64,000 nucleotides of DNA from Odobenus rosmarus divergens. Taxonomy: Eukaryota; Chordata; Mammalia; Carnivora; Odobenidae. The DNA lies in assembly GCF_000321225.1 (NCBI RefSeq), contig NW_004450331.1:1662090-1726089 (forward strand). Reading direction: 5' to 3'. Positions within the stretch are counted from its first letter, which is position 1, and each line of letters opens with the position of its first letter. Shown in pieces: positions 10,560 through 21,387 of the stretch. The notes below the pieces were generated by a model. It did no database searches and was not told the origin of the DNA. It saw only the letters and a program-made list of their open reading frames with translations. A program made the position numbers and the translations under genes.

Positions 10560-12373
10560 TTTGTCCAGAGGAGAATAGATGAATGAGAGAACAAAATCCT
10601 AACAGGGTAACAACGTCCCCAGAAAATATACACTAAACAAATCAGAAAAGACCTGAAACTGGGGGAATAGAAGGGGAAAGAAAGAAAAAAGAAAAAGAAA
10701 AAAAAGAAGAAGAAAAAGAAAAAGATAAAAAAAAAACAGAATATGATCAAATATGATCAGGCTGGTGCTTAGATCAGTCCCACATATTAGATTTCGGGCG
10801 TATTTTGGTCTGTTAGAAGAAAGTGCCTCCCAAAATTTTAAAGAAAGAAAAGCTTATATATGTACAAAAATAAGGGTTAATACAATGAAGGGTTGGAATA
10901 TGACTGTAAAGATGAAAATTATAAAAGATTTTATAAAAGGAATTGATAAGAAGTTGGTTGAAAAAAGAAAGAAGAGGATTTAAAAAAAAAAGGGGGAGAG
11001 AATGTAATCAGGCAGGAGACTAGAACAAAGCCATACACTAGAGATTTAGGGTATATTTTGATCTGTAAGTAGAAACTGTATCTCAAAATTTTAAAGAGAA
11101 CAACATATATATATATATATACATATATCAAAAATAAGGGTAACTACTATGAAGGGATAGAATATGACCCTAAAAATGAAAAATAAAAAAGATTTTTTAA
11201 AAAAGGGATTGATAAGATGTTGTTCGAAAAAGGGAAAAAGAAAAATTCAAAAACAAAACAAAACAAAAGACAAGACAATTGAAAAAAATTAACTTTGAAA
11301 GACTAAAGAATCAGGGGGGAAAAAAGCCATGGATTCTATATACAGTATTCCCCTAGCACTGGAGTTCTGCCATTCTCATTGATCGGTATACTTGGTCTTG
11401 GCTGGCTGTTCTTGCTGATCTTCTGGGGGTGTGGCCTGTTGCCATGGTTCCCACACGTCTGTGCCGGAGGCAGAATTGCCCCGCCCTTGCCGTCCGGGCT
11501 AAGTAATCTGCTGGGGTTTGCTCTCATGAGCTTTTGTTCTCTGCAAGCTTTGCATACAGCTTTGGAGGATGAGAGTGAAAATGGCAGCCTCCCAATCTCT
11601 GCCCCCGAGGAGCCGAGAACTCGGTGGCCCCACTCCTCAGTGAGACCCCAAAGAAAAGCAGTCACTCCCATCTCCCTGGTCTCCGGCCGCACTCCGTGCT
11701 CACCCGGCCTGTGACCGAGCGTTTCTATCTCTGGCACCCGACCCCATGTGGAGTCTCCAAGCCCAGCAGATCCCTGCGGCGTGCTCCCGTGCCGCTCCTC
11801 CCGGGGGAGGAAGGGGAGTCTCCCCGGCTCTGCCACTTGTTGGGTCCCTGCTGGAGGAGCAGTGGCCCGACTGTGTCGCCGATCACTGTTTATGGCAAGC
11901 CTGAGCTGAGAGCCCGGGTCTCGGCTCCATCTCTGCAGCCGGCTTCGCCGCTTCGATACCTGGGAGCTCTGCCGCACTCAGGCACCCCCGGTCTTCCTGT
12001 GACCCTGAGGGTCCTGAGACCACACTGTCCCGCGAGGGTTCCACTCCCCACTTAGCCACTGGAGCAACATCCCTCAGCGGAGCTGACTTCTAAAAGTTCG
12101 GATTTTGTGCTCCGCGGCTCTATCACTTGCCCGAAGCGGCGGAGGCCCCCTCCCCTGCCGTCTATCTCCCAAATATCGCCTCGGATTCACTTCTCCGCAC
12201 GTCCTACCTTCCAGAAAGTGGTCGCTTTTCTGTTCATAGAGTTGTTGCTATTCTTTTCTTCGATCTCCTGTTGAGTTCGTAGGTGTTCAGAATGGTTTGA
12301 TCCCTATCCAGCTGAATTCTGGGACCACACGAAATCCAGGTCTCCTACTCCTCCACCATCTTTCTCCGCCCCC
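10560..12373 (-). promoter_or_regulatory. LINE-1 5' UTR (internal promoter region)
   Basis: About 1.8 kb of L1 5' UTR, in reverse. The distal half (about 11400-12370 on the plus strand) is GC- and CpG-rich; the proximal half is purine/A-rich on the plus strand (10670-10740, 10960-11000, 11200-11260) and holds a two-copy tandem duplication (about 10770-10990 and 11030-11255) and a short AT repeat (11105-11128). In L1 this region drives Pol II transcription from nucleotide 1. Open frames inside it (such as 11336-11977) are not genes. Confidence 0.8.
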
Positions 12374-12440
12374 CTGACTGACTTAATCTTGATGTTAACC
12401 TTCTAAGTGAAACTATTTGAATTACTGAAATTTCATTTTA

Positions 12441-12634
12441 AAGATTTTGTTTATTTTTATTTTATTTGAGAGAGAGAGAATGAGAGATAGAGAGCACGAG
12501 AGGGAAGAGGGTCAGAGTTGAGAAGCAGACTCCCCGCTGAGCAGGGAGCCCGATGCGGGACTCGATCCCGGGACTCCAGGACCATGACCTGAGCCGAAGG
12601 CAGTCGCCTAACCAACTGAGCCACCCAGGCGCCC
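12441..12634 (-). mobile_element. Can-SINE, antisense
   Basis: Reverse copy: AAAGATTTTG…GAGAGAGAGA…ACTCGATCCCGGGACTCC…GAGCCACCCAGGCGCCCC. Perfect 16-bp direct repeats CTGAAATTTCATTTTA at 12425-12440 and 12635-12650. Confidence 0.97.
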
Positions 12635-12650
12635 CTGAAATTTCATTTTA

Positions 12651-14345
12651 GATAGTTAAAAATGCATGTTTATATTGTGTGTGTGTGTGTATTTAATAAT
12701 TTCTTTAGAATTACAATTCATTTCCATTGTGACTAAGTAGGGCATTCTAGGTATGATGGGATGATGAATATGTGAAATTAAATAACAGGTCTAATGTTAC
12801 TTCTTCCTCATTTTTATTCAATTGCAACCCTTTCCACAGTATCAGTCTCTGTTAAAATTTAGTTCTATTTGAGGCATTTATATGTAAATGCTATCTTGCC
12901 AAGACATCTCCAGAGGTCTTGGGGAAATGATAGAAATGTAAAAGCCCTGCATACAGTCCCACAGGTGCTGAAGCCCACCAGGTCATACCTCTGGAAGCCC
13001 AGACCCCTGAATCCCACCGGTGTGTGGGTCACCCCAGGTCAAAGGTTTTCCTTAGGCCTTTAACCCTCCCTATGAACTGCTCTGCATTTTTGTCTTAAAC
13101 ACTATGTGACTTTCAGGCATTCTTATCATTTTTTTTTCCCCTCACATAAACTTTGTTTTGCCCCCAACTGTGAGGCAAACAACCCCAGAAAGCATCATTT
13201 CCATATTGCAAGTCCTCATATCGTGTCTGCTGAAATCCATTCATTGCTTCTGAGCTAGTCATTGTGATTTAATATTCTACCCTTTAGATCTCTCGTGCGC
13301 ACTGCTATTTCTCTAAACAGTAACATGCAGGAGACAGTGTGGGGCAAAGATAGCACCAAACACCAGCAAGGTAGCGAGGCTGTTTTTATTATTTTGATTT
13401 CCTTATGTTGTACTCTGCGATATCCAGCCAGATGAGATCTGTGGTTAATATTATATTTGAAATGAAAAAGATTCCAAGTTCTTCAAAATTTGCATTCTCT
13501 GAGGCTGTCTTCTTGAATTTCTACATTTTAAAAGCAATCTTCTGACAACTAAGATCATATTTAAATCGGCTTTGCAAATTCCAGCAAGAAACTGAGTCCA
13601 CGTCACTTGAGGATCTATTCTGTCGATTTCCCTTGCTTCCCCCTAAGCCAAAAAGATAAACCATTTAAAAATTTGTAAAATTAAAAAAATTTGTTTTAAG
13701 TATTCAACATAGAGCTACCCAGGCTCCCTCGGAATTATGGTATAGAAGGAGAAAGGGACAAAAAGATACAATGCCAAGAACTGGAAGAAAAAAATTCATA
13801 AATTGAATGTAACTCTAAAGCAATAGAACAAAGCAAAAATTAATGGGCAGACTGCAATTCTGGTTTGGTTATTTTTGAACTAAGCCTGAATTAATTTGTT
13901 CAAAACGACCCCTACAGAGCAGTTTTAAGGGCACACAGATCCCAGTTGCATGCATTCCTTTCATATAAGAATTAAGCAGCAAGGCTAAAGCACACAGCTA
14001 TCTAACAAAATGCACAGCCCAGAAAGAGAAATGGGCTTTAGTTTCAGTGTACCTGCAGACTCCTGACTTGAAGTCTCTGAAAGTGTCTGCACCTTAGTTT
14101 TGCCTTCTGTACAATTCTCTTTGGTTATTGCACAGACTTTAAAAAAAAGTTTCCTCTGAACATTCCCTGGCAGAGAGGAGAAGAAAGACCTTGTTCTGTT
14201 CCCATCTCCCATCCTAAATTTCTCTGCCATCTGTAGTTTTTTTCCTTCCCAAATAAGAGTCTTCTCTGACATTCTGGGAGTTCACAGTGTAAATCTACCC
14301 CTGATTAGCTCTGGCTATCTGGCAGTCGACTTGACTTCTCTAAGC
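12651..14345. other. No gene or repeat recognised
   Basis: Apparently single-copy intergenic sequence. A short (GT)n tract near 12677-12691 is the only simple repeat seen. Open frames at 12869-13063 and 13985-14272 show no recognisable features. Confidence 0.5.
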
Positions 14346-14349
14346 CACA

Positions 14350-14975
14350 TGTAGTCAACCAATATTGAGTTACCATATGCCAAATAATTCCCTAAAAGGT
14401 GAGCAAGACAAAGCCCCCACTTACTAAGCTCCCATTCTTATGAAAGGAAAAACAATGAGCAGATGGATAAAGAAGCAGTTAATATAACGTCAAGTGGCAC
14501 CAAGAGCTGTGAAGAAGGAAGAGTAAAGCAGGACAATGGCAAGAGAGTGAAGAAGGGAGGCAATTTTAGAGAAAGCCATCAGGAAAGGGCTCTGTTGGGG
14601 ATGAGGTTGGGTCAGAGTCTAAATGCAGTAAGGGAGGGCTTATCTTGGGGATAGAACAGCAACTGCAGACAGGAACAAAGCTTTGGAGAAGGAGCTAGTA
14701 CGGCTGGAGTGAGGTCCTGTGAGGCAGAGCAGGAGGTGAGGACAGGGAGGGGTGTGAGCAGGGCATATGTGCCCCTGGGCCACTGTGGAACTTCAGATTT
14801 TATTGTGTCAGGAAGTAGCTGGAGAGTTTTAGCAGAGGACTGACATGATCTGATCTCATGTTATAAAAATGTCTCAGATTGATTCTGCAGAGAATGGGCT
14901 ACATGAGAGTAACCATGGAAGCAGAAAGACCAGAAAGGAGGTTATAGTAATGGCTACGGCAAGAGATGATGGTCG
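14350..14975 (+). repeat. Ancient L1M 3' UTR-type relic
   Basis: Follows the mammalian L1M 3' UTR consensus in order: CACTTACTAAGCTCCCATTCT, then AGGGCTCTGTTGGGGATG, GGAGCTAGTACGGCTGGAGTGAGG, TTCAGATTTTATTGTGTC, GCAGAGGACTGACATGATCTG, AGAAAGGAGGTTATAGTAATGG and GGCAAGAGATGATGGTCGCC. Old and gapped. Confidence 0.65.
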
Positions 14976-15118
14976 CCCACTAATCTATAAGATGAGGATA
15001 ATGGTTGCAACAACTATGTAGCACTGTTGGGAGAATGAAATCAGATAATACGTGTAAGTGGCTCACCATAGCACCAGTACACAGCAATAACTCAATGTCA
15101 GCATTATTGTTGTCATCA
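14976..15118 (+). repeat. MIR SINE relic
   Basis: GATGAGGATAATGGTTGCAACA, then TGTTGGGAGAATGAAATCAGATAATACGTGTAAG and CACCAGTACACAGCAATAACTCAATGTCAGCATTATTG, cited in part, follow the MIR 3' half. Confidence 0.7.
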
Positions 15119-15624
15119 TCAGGATTATTTGGGGGTGATTCTTCAACCCCAACTGGCAGCTCCTTTTCTATCTTTGGCACTCCCTTTGCTTGAGGGATTT
15201 CAAATACTCTTTATCCCCTCTAAATGTGTCCTCCTGTGTCCTAGAGCAGCCTTGCATACAGGAGGGTATACGTGTTTGGTCAAAGATGTTCAAAATGCTT
15301 TGTCAAGACTATTTTTATTCATTGTGGTTGCCAGTCCTGCCATCATTTATGACAGCAGAGAAGCAGCCTGATGGAGAGTTCTGGAACAGCTTCCCAGGGG
15401 GCATCTGGTAATGTGGGGGGGCATTTCTGCATGTCACAATGACAGGGGGACAGTGTTGGCACTTAGTGGGTGAGGTCTAGCAAAGCTAAATAAGAAAGCC
15501 CTACACGGTAAATGATCTCCTACCCATGCTGTTGCTCTGGGAAACATTTAGGTGGCAGGAGAGTCTCCACACAAATTGTAGCAGCCCAACTGCAGGGAAG
15601 TGTGCAATGGGGGAGGGGTCGCCT
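15119..15624. other. No gene or repeat recognised
   Basis: Single-copy-looking sequence; overlapping short open frames (15129-15371, 15190-15411) without recognisable similarity. Confidence 0.45.
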
Positions 15625-15850
15625 GAGGATGCTGGTGTAGAGGAAAGAGCATTGGGCTGAGGAGCAGATCTCAGTCTCAACCAGATCAATACAAGTCTTG
15701 TAGATTTAAATTTTTCATTCATTGTTGAGACTCAGCTTCCCTATCCATAAAGTGGGAGAATTTTCCTCGAGTACTTCCTTGGAAGGTTAAGGAAATTCAG
15801 TAAGATAATGCCTGTGTATGCATTTATTAAATTGTAAACCATCCTAAGGC
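15625..15850 (+). repeat. MIR SINE relic
   Basis: GAGGAAAGAGCATTGGGCTGAGGAGCAG, later GAGACTCAGCTTCCCTATCCATAAAGTGGGAG and GGAAATTCAGTAAGATAATGCC, follow MIR (agagcattggactg … cctcagtttcctcatctgtaaaatggg … aatgagataatgc). Confidence 0.65.
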
Positions 15851-16955
15851 TGAACAACCTGTCTCTCTGCACACATAAATTAATGAGATAGAAAATATAG
15901 GCTCTGCCCTAGAGAATTTATAATTCAATCATCATTAATAAAGAGCTGCAAGCTCCCATTAGAGAAGAAAGTAGGTAATGTCTTTTCAAAACCAGAGGCC
16001 TGGTTTTCACAAGTCAAGCATTTTATATTTAATTAAACTTTGCAAATGCTAATTCTTTTTCCCCCCAATTAAGCTTATTTTCTCAAGTATATCCATATTG
16101 TACTAAAACATATGAAATAAAAGATAAATAAAAGGCTATGTGGCCTTTTTAAAACAAACTCACAAGTAACGTTTTTATGACATCTACCTTCCTTTAAAAA
16201 TGAGAAAGGAAACAACCCAATGGCACAAATTAATTTTTTTTTCTGTTTTGTTTTAATTACGATTGTCTATCCTTTATGGCAAAATAATCTCATTGGGAGA
16301 AATTCTGATCTAGGATAAATTTGAACTGATCTTTTAATCAAATTTTATTTTTACAGTCAGAAAACAGCTACTTCTATGCATTCATTCATTATTCACTCAC
16401 TCATTAATAGATTATAATTATTATCTACCATCGGCCAGTTTTGTACACTTTGTCCTAAAGGGCACTCCTAACCAAAATAAACAACAAAATGGGAATGAGA
16501 GTTATAGTGGCAATAGATACTAACAGCTAGAGTTTGTATAATACTTTGAAGGGGATAGCTTTCCTTAGTAAAATAAATTATTAATAACAAAAAATGACCA
16601 AAAAAATTGTGTTAAAATATACTGAGATTAAAAATTTGGCAAACTAGGTATATTATATAAGATTAACCACTGTGTCAGCACTAACTGTTTTTTATCCCAT
16701 ATTCACTCCCCTTTGTTCTGATAACAAACACCAACTCCTTCAGGTAGCAGGCAGAGACCTCCTCTATTTCAATGTAGTTGGATTTCTGTGCCATTTCCAG
16801 AATATGAATCTTAATTCATCTAACCTAGTCACTATCTGTGGACAATGATTGCTATAGGGGTAGAGATGAGAACCAGTTTTAGTCAATGAGATATAAATAA
16901 ACATTTGTTATGTGGGCTTCTAGGATAGCTTTTGATCCATTGTATTAAAAAAACA
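15851..16955. other. AT-rich, no gene recognised
   Basis: AT-rich intergenic DNA with no open frame above noise and no repeat I can name. Confidence 0.45.
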
Positions 16956-17330
16956 AACTCTGATTAGGGATGTATATTGTAATGCCAAGGGCAACCACTA
17001 AAAACAGCAATAACATAAAGGGGTACAACCTAAATACCAGCAGATAAATTAAAATGGAATACTAAGAAAACTTTTTAAAAAGCAAAAGTGTGGGAACAGA
17101 AGAACAAGAAACAGAGGCTACAAAAGATGAAATATTGAAGTTGTAGAATTAAATCTAACCGTATCAATAATTATATTGGGTTTATGATCTAAACACATCA
17201 TGTAAAAGGCAAAGATTGTCAGAGTGAATAAGAAAGCAAGACTCAACTATATGCTTCCTACAAAAGGCATACTTTAAGCAAAAAGACAGAAATAGGTTTG
17301 AAAGAAAACAGAATTTTTTTAAAAATGTGG
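16956..17330 (+). repeat. L1M ORF2 endonuclease-region relic
   Basis: Contains a degraded L1 phrase: TATTGGGTTTATGATCTAAAC, AAAGGCAAAGATTGTCAGAG, TGAATAAGAAAGCAAGACTC, AACTATATGCTTCCTACAAAAGGC, ACTTTAAGC. The same phrase recurs 250 bp later (17440-17535). Confidence 0.65.
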
Positions 17331-17419
17331 TGAATTCTAAAACAATGTTTAAGCAACTCAGACTAAGTTAGAAAAAAAAAGGAAACAAACAAAAATAGAG
17401 GAAACTGATAGAAAACAAA

Positions 17420-17545
17420 TACAATGGCAGACTTAGGCCCCAACATATCAGTAATTCCATTAAATGTAAATGGTGTAAACATGCCAATTAGAAGACAAAG
17501 ATTGGCAGAGTGAATAAAAGAACATGATCCATCTATATGCTGTCT
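17420..17545 (+). repeat. Second L1M ORF2 endonuclease-region relic
   Basis: AATGTAAATGGTGTAAACATGCC, GAAGACAAAGATTGGCAGAG, TGAATAAAAGAACATGATCC, ATCTATATGCTGTCTACAG (cited in pieces) repeats the L1 phrase of the preceding fragment, better preserved. Confidence 0.7.
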
Positions 17546-17690
17546 ACAGTGGGTGCAGAGCACTGGATAAAGGCCAGAAATGCTGTTAAGCATCCTACAA
17601 TGCACAGGATAACTCTTATCTCTTCCACAAAGAATTATTGGAGCCAAAATTTTAATAGCGCTGAGGTTGAGAAGCTCTGAGCAACAGTCA
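17545..17690 (-). mobile_element. hAT-Charlie nonautonomous relic (MER5/MER20 group)
   Basis: The minus strand reads GAGCTTCTCAACCTCAGCGC, TAATTCTTTGTGG, ATCCTGTGCATTGTAGGATG, CTTAACAGCATTTCTGGCC, which matches this group of short DNA transposons. Lies between L1M pieces. Confidence 0.65.
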
Positions 17691-19125
17691 TCAAGACAGT
17701 TTGCTATTGGCAAAGACATAGTATATAGACCAATGGAACAGAATACAGTCTAGAAATAGAACCATACATATATGGTTAGCTGATTTTTTTTAAGTGCCAA
17801 AGTAATTCAGTGGGATAAGGAAAATCTTTTCAACAGATGGTACTGGAACAATTGTATATCTATATGGAGAAAAATAAACATGAACTCTTTCTTCAAATCA
17901 CACACAAAATTAAGTCAAACTGTATCACCAAACATAAATGTAAAACCTAAATCTATAAAACTCCTAGATGAAAACAAAGGAGAAAATCTTTTTTTACCTC
18001 AGGATAAACAATGTTTCTTAGATAGAAATACTAAAACATGGATCATAAAGGGAAAAAATAAATTTTACTTCAACAACCAAAGAAGATATATCAATGGCCA
18101 TTAAGCACATAAAAAGATGCTCAATATCATTAGTCATTAGGGAACTGCAAATCAAAACCATAGCAAGATACTGTTTCACATAAACTAGGATGGCTAGAAT
18201 TAAAAACAACAACAACAACAAAAAAAAAAGAAACAGGCAACAACAAGTGTTGGTAAGAAGGTGAAGTAATTGCAACTCTCATAAACCACTGGAAGGTGTG
18301 TAAAATGGTGCATCAACTGTAGAAAAGTTTGGTGATTTCTCAAAAGATTAATCATAGAGTTACCATATAACACAGCACATACCATTCAGCTATGGTCTAA
18401 ATGTCTGTGTATCTCCCCTGCCGCTCCCATTCATATGCTGAAATCATAATGCCTGATGTGATAGTATTAGGAGGTGGGGCCAATGAAAGGTGATTAGGTC
18501 ATAAAGGTGAAGCCCTCATGAATAATAGTAGTGTTCTTATAAAAGAGATGCCACAGAGCTCCCAAGACCCTTCCACCATGTGAAGACACAATGAGAAGCC
18601 GGAAACCCTGAAGAAGTCCCTCACCTAACCATGCTAGCATCCCGATCTCAGACTTCCAGCCACCAGGTCTATGAGAAATAATTTTCTATTGTTTTATCAA
18701 CTACCCAGTCTCTGGTATTTCATTATAGCAGCCCAAACAGACTAAGACATACTTCTATGCATATACCCAAGAGAAACGAAAACATATATTCACATAAACA
18801 CTTGCATACAAATATTCATATCAACTTTATTTGTAATATACAAAAACTGGAAACAACCCAAATGTCCATCAACAGGTGAATGGATAAACAAATTGTGATA
18901 TATCCATATACTGGACTACTATTTAGCTATCTTAACTACAAAAAGGATAAGCTATTTACTCCCTATCATAACATGGATGAATCCCAAAATAATTATGCCG
19001 AATGAAAGATGCCAGAAAAAGCATGTACTTTATAATTCCATTTATATAATTCTAGAAAATGGAAACTAATCTTTAGTGACAGAAAGCAGATTAGTGATTG
19101 ACTCCTGATGGAATTGGAGGGAGAG
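17690..19125 (+). repeat. L1M ORF2 C-terminal region relic, interrupted by a MaLR LTR
   Basis: L1 phrases in order: ATCAAGACAGTTTGCTATTGGC, GACCAATGGAACAGAATAC, CAACAACCAAAGAAGATATA, ATAAAAAGATGCTCAATATC and GAGTTACCATATAACACAGC; then, after the LTR (18392-18749), GCATATACCCAAGAGAAACG, CAACCCAAATGTCCATCAAC and ATGGATGAATCCC. Heavily stop-ridden. Confidence 0.85.
18392..18749 (+). mobile_element. ERVL-MaLR solitary LTR (MST/MLT1 type)
   Basis: Follows the MaLR LTR order: ATTCATATGCTGAAATC, GATAGTATTAGGAGGTGGGG, GGTGATTAGGTCATAAAGG, CTTATAAAAGAGATG, CCATGTGAAGACACAATGAG, TGAGAAATAATTTTCTATTG, ACCCAGTCTCTGGTATTTC, AGCAGCCCAAACAGACTAAG. An old solitary LTR inserted in L1M; no internal genes. Confidence 0.8.
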
Positions 19126-19252
19126 ATTTTTTTTTTTTAGATTTTTTTTTTTTTAGATTTTTAAGTAATTTTTATAACCAACATGGGAGTCAAACTCACA
19201 ACCCCAAGATCCGAGTCCCATGCTGTACCCACTGAGCTAGCCAGGCATTCCA
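19126..19252 (-). mobile_element. Older-type Can-SINE relic, antisense
   Basis: T-rich start, TTAAGTAATTTTTATAACC, then CACAACCCCAAGATCCGAGTC and CCCACTGAGCTAGCCAGGC: the reverse of the older Can-SINE type with the CTTAATCTCGGGGTTATGAG body, as also seen at 21088. Confidence 0.75.
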
Positions 19253-19440
19253 GGAGGGGTACATTTTAAAGAGGTACAAGAAAACTTGTTTAGCTTTCCT
19301 TTAAGGGGAAAAAAAACATGTAGTAACAATATTTAAGCTTCTGTAGAAATGGGAAAATGTGAATGCAAAGGAATTGATTAAAATAAGAAATGTGATTTGG
19401 CTAAGCTTCCTTTTAAAAAAAGATAAAATATTTCACACCC

Positions 19441-20126
19441 AGATGAATGGATTGGGGCACCTGGGTGGCATAGTCGGTTAATCACCCTACTCCTGGTTTC
19501 AGCTCAGGTCATAATCTCAGGGTTGTGAGATGGAGCCCCCATCAGGCTGTGCACTCATGCACTCAGCATGGAGTCTTCTTATGATTCTCTCTCCCTCTCC
19601 TTCTGCCCCTCTCTTCTGCTCTCTCTCTCAAAAAAAAAAAAAAAAGATGAATGGATAAAGATGTCATGTATATATACAATGGAATATTACTAGCTATAAA
19701 AAGACTAAGATCTTGCCATTTGGAATAACATGGATGGACCTAGAGAGTATTATGCTAAGTGAAATAAGTCAGAGAAAGATAAATACCATATTTCACTTAT
19801 ATGTAGAACCTAAAAAACCAAAACAAACAGCAGACACAGGCCTATAAATACAGAAAACAAACTGATGGTTGCCAGAGGGAAGAGAGGTGGGGAATGGGCA
19901 AAATGGGTGAAGGGGAGTGGGAGATACAGGCTTCCAGTAATAGAGTGAGTAAGTCACATGGATAGAAGGTACAATATGCCAGTGGTATTGTAATAACATT
20001 GTATGGTGACAGACGGTAGCTACACTTGTGGTGAGCAGAACATAATGTATAGAATTGTCAAATCACTATGTTGTATTCCTGCAACTAATGTAACATTGTG
20101 TGTCAACTACACTTCAGTTAAAAAAA
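19441..20126 (+). mobile_element. L1 3' end (medium age), with a Can-SINE inserted
   Basis: 5'-truncated L1 starting in AGATGAATGG. After the SINE it continues GATGAATGGATAAAGATGTC, TACAATGGAATATTACTAGC, ACATGGATGGACCTAGAGAG and TATTATGCTAAGTGAAATAAG, through a G-rich 3' UTR, ending GTGTGTCAACTACACTTCAG and an A-tail. Possible target repeats AAAAAAGATAAA-TAT occur before (about 19419) and after (about 20120). Confidence 0.85.
19454..19644 (+). mobile_element. Can-SINE nested in L1 3' end
   Basis: Head GGGGCACCTGGGTGGCATAG, CT tract, 15-A tail. Direct repeats AGATGAATGGA at 19441-19451 and 19645-19655 are L1 sequence, showing insertion into the L1. Confidence 0.94.
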
Positions 20127-20384
20127 GATAAATATCTGGATTAAAAAGGAAATCCAATAAATCTGATGCTTTTAAAGGACATCTTAAAAACAAAAATACA
20201 AAGAGGAACTAAAAATTAGGATGATCTAAATTGAAGATGAAGAAAATTGAATTTTTTGATACAAGAAAAGTAGGGATTACTATCATGACAGTGAATAGAG
20301 CAGATTTCTTACCAGAAAGCATTATGAAGTAAACAAGCTTCCTATATGATTGTATAAGGTATATTAAAAAGAGAGGGGATAGAA
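20127..20384. other. No gene or repeat recognised
   Basis: AT-rich spacer between L1 3' ends. Confidence 0.4.
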
Positions 20385-20622
20385 AAGAGAGGCAAACCAA
20401 GAAACGGAGTCTTAACTATAGAGAACAAACTGAGGGTTGTTGGAGGGGAGGTGGGTGGGTGGGGAATGGGTTAAATGGGTGATGGGCATTAAGGAGGGCA
20501 CTTGTGATGAGCAACCAAGTATTGTATGTAAGTGAGAATCACCAAATTCTACATCTGAAACAATATTACACTGTATATAACTTACTGGAATTTAAATAAA
20601 AACTTGAAAAAAAATAAAAAGA
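20385..20622 (+). mobile_element. L1 3' UTR fragment (carnivore type)
   Basis: ACAAACTGAGGGTTGTTGGAGG, GGGTGGGTGGGGAATGGG, GGTGATGGGCATTAAGGAGG, ATTACACTGTATATAAC, TTTAAATAAAAACTTG and A-tail: a strongly 5'-truncated L1 of a third 3' UTR type. Confidence 0.85.
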
Positions 20623-20734
20623 GAAAACCTAACCATATTGATATTATATATCCCAAACAATATAGCAACAAAAAACATAAACTAGAAAGTGCCTGAAGTG
20701 CAAAAATAAATGAAAATGAAAATATACTTAAAAA

Positions 20735-20805
20735 CCTCAATCACTATGTTGTATTCCTGCAACTAATGTAACATTGTGTGTCAACTATACTTCAATTAAA
20801 AAAGA
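20735..20805 (+). repeat. Short L1 3' end fragment
   Basis: ATCACTATGTTGTATTCCTGC, AACTAATGTAACATTGTGTG, TCAACTATACTTCAATT and A-run repeat the last 70 bp of the L1 end at 20064-20126. Confidence 0.75.
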
Positions 20806-21087
20806 ATATGACAGAACACACACATAGACAAATGTTTTCTTAAAAATTAAAAGTTGAATAAGATAATACATTAGGTAGTAATAACCCAGTTCATAAAAAA
20901 AAATAACGATAAGGCAAGAAAACATATTCTTTTCAAGTTACTGTGGGTTTTTCACAAAAAGTAGCCATACTTTGGGGAACAGTGACATAACTAGGAAATG
21001 CACAAAGGCAGAAATTCTGCAAACCACATACTCAGATCACAACACGATATACAGCAACAGTAGAATTTAAAAGTGTCCAAATAGAAG

Positions 21088-21387
21088 GGGCACCTGGGTT
21101 GCTCAGTCAGTAGAGCATGTGACTCTTAATCTCGGGGTTATGAGTTTGAGCCTCACATCAGGTACAGAAATTACTTAAAAATAAAATCCGTTTTGGGCGC
21201 CTGGGTAGCTCAGATGGTTGGGCGTCTGCCTTCGGCTCGGGTCATGATCCCAGAGTCCTGGGATCGAGTCCCACATCAGGCTCCCTGCTCCTTGGGAGCC
21301 TGCTTCTCCCTCTGCCTCTCTCTCTCTCATGAATAAATAAATAAAATCTTTAAAAAAATAAAATAAAATAAAATCTGTTTTTTAAAA
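21088..21387 (+). mobile_element. Older Can-SINE carrying a younger Can-SINE in its tail
   Basis: Outer element: GGGGCACCTGGGTTGCTCAG, TGACTCTTAATCTCGGGG, TTGAGCCTCACATCAGG, AATTACTTAAAAATAAAATC. It is bracketed by perfect direct repeats AAGTGTCCAAATAGAAG at 21071-21087 and 21388-21404. The inner element is at 21195-21360. Confidence 0.9.
21195..21360 (+). mobile_element. Can-SINE nested in Can-SINE tail
   Basis: GGGCGCCTGGGTAGCTCAG to AATAAATAAATAAAATC and A-tail. The target duplication AAAATAAAATCYGTTTT is made of outer-SINE tail sequence (21178-21194 and about 21365-21381). Confidence 0.9.

Larger units (their letters stand above)
9838..12373 (-). mobile_element. Young LINE-1, antisense; 5' UTR, ORF1 start and 3' end around an assembly gap
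   Basis: The 5' end lies at 12373 (minus strand GGGGGGCGGAGAAAGATGG), followed by a long 5' UTR to about 10560, the ORF1 start at 10559, and then the gap. The 3' end is at 9838-10056 and matches the young L1 3' UTR at 3600-3845 in reverse. Seventeen-bp direct repeats with one mismatch (CTGACTGCCTTAATCTT at 9821-9837; CTGACTGACTTAATCTT at 12374-12390) bracket the element, so it began as one full-length insertion. Only about 2.5 kb is present: most of ORF1, all of ORF2, and part of the 3' UTR are missing, and 10057-10263 does not look like this L1. Confidence 0.9.

Noticed and set aside
11336..11977. 213-residue minus-strand open frame and overlapping plus-strand frames
   Set aside because: They lie in the GC-rich L1 5' UTR, have low-complexity Pro/Arg/Ser composition and sit on both strands; chance open frames in a repeat.
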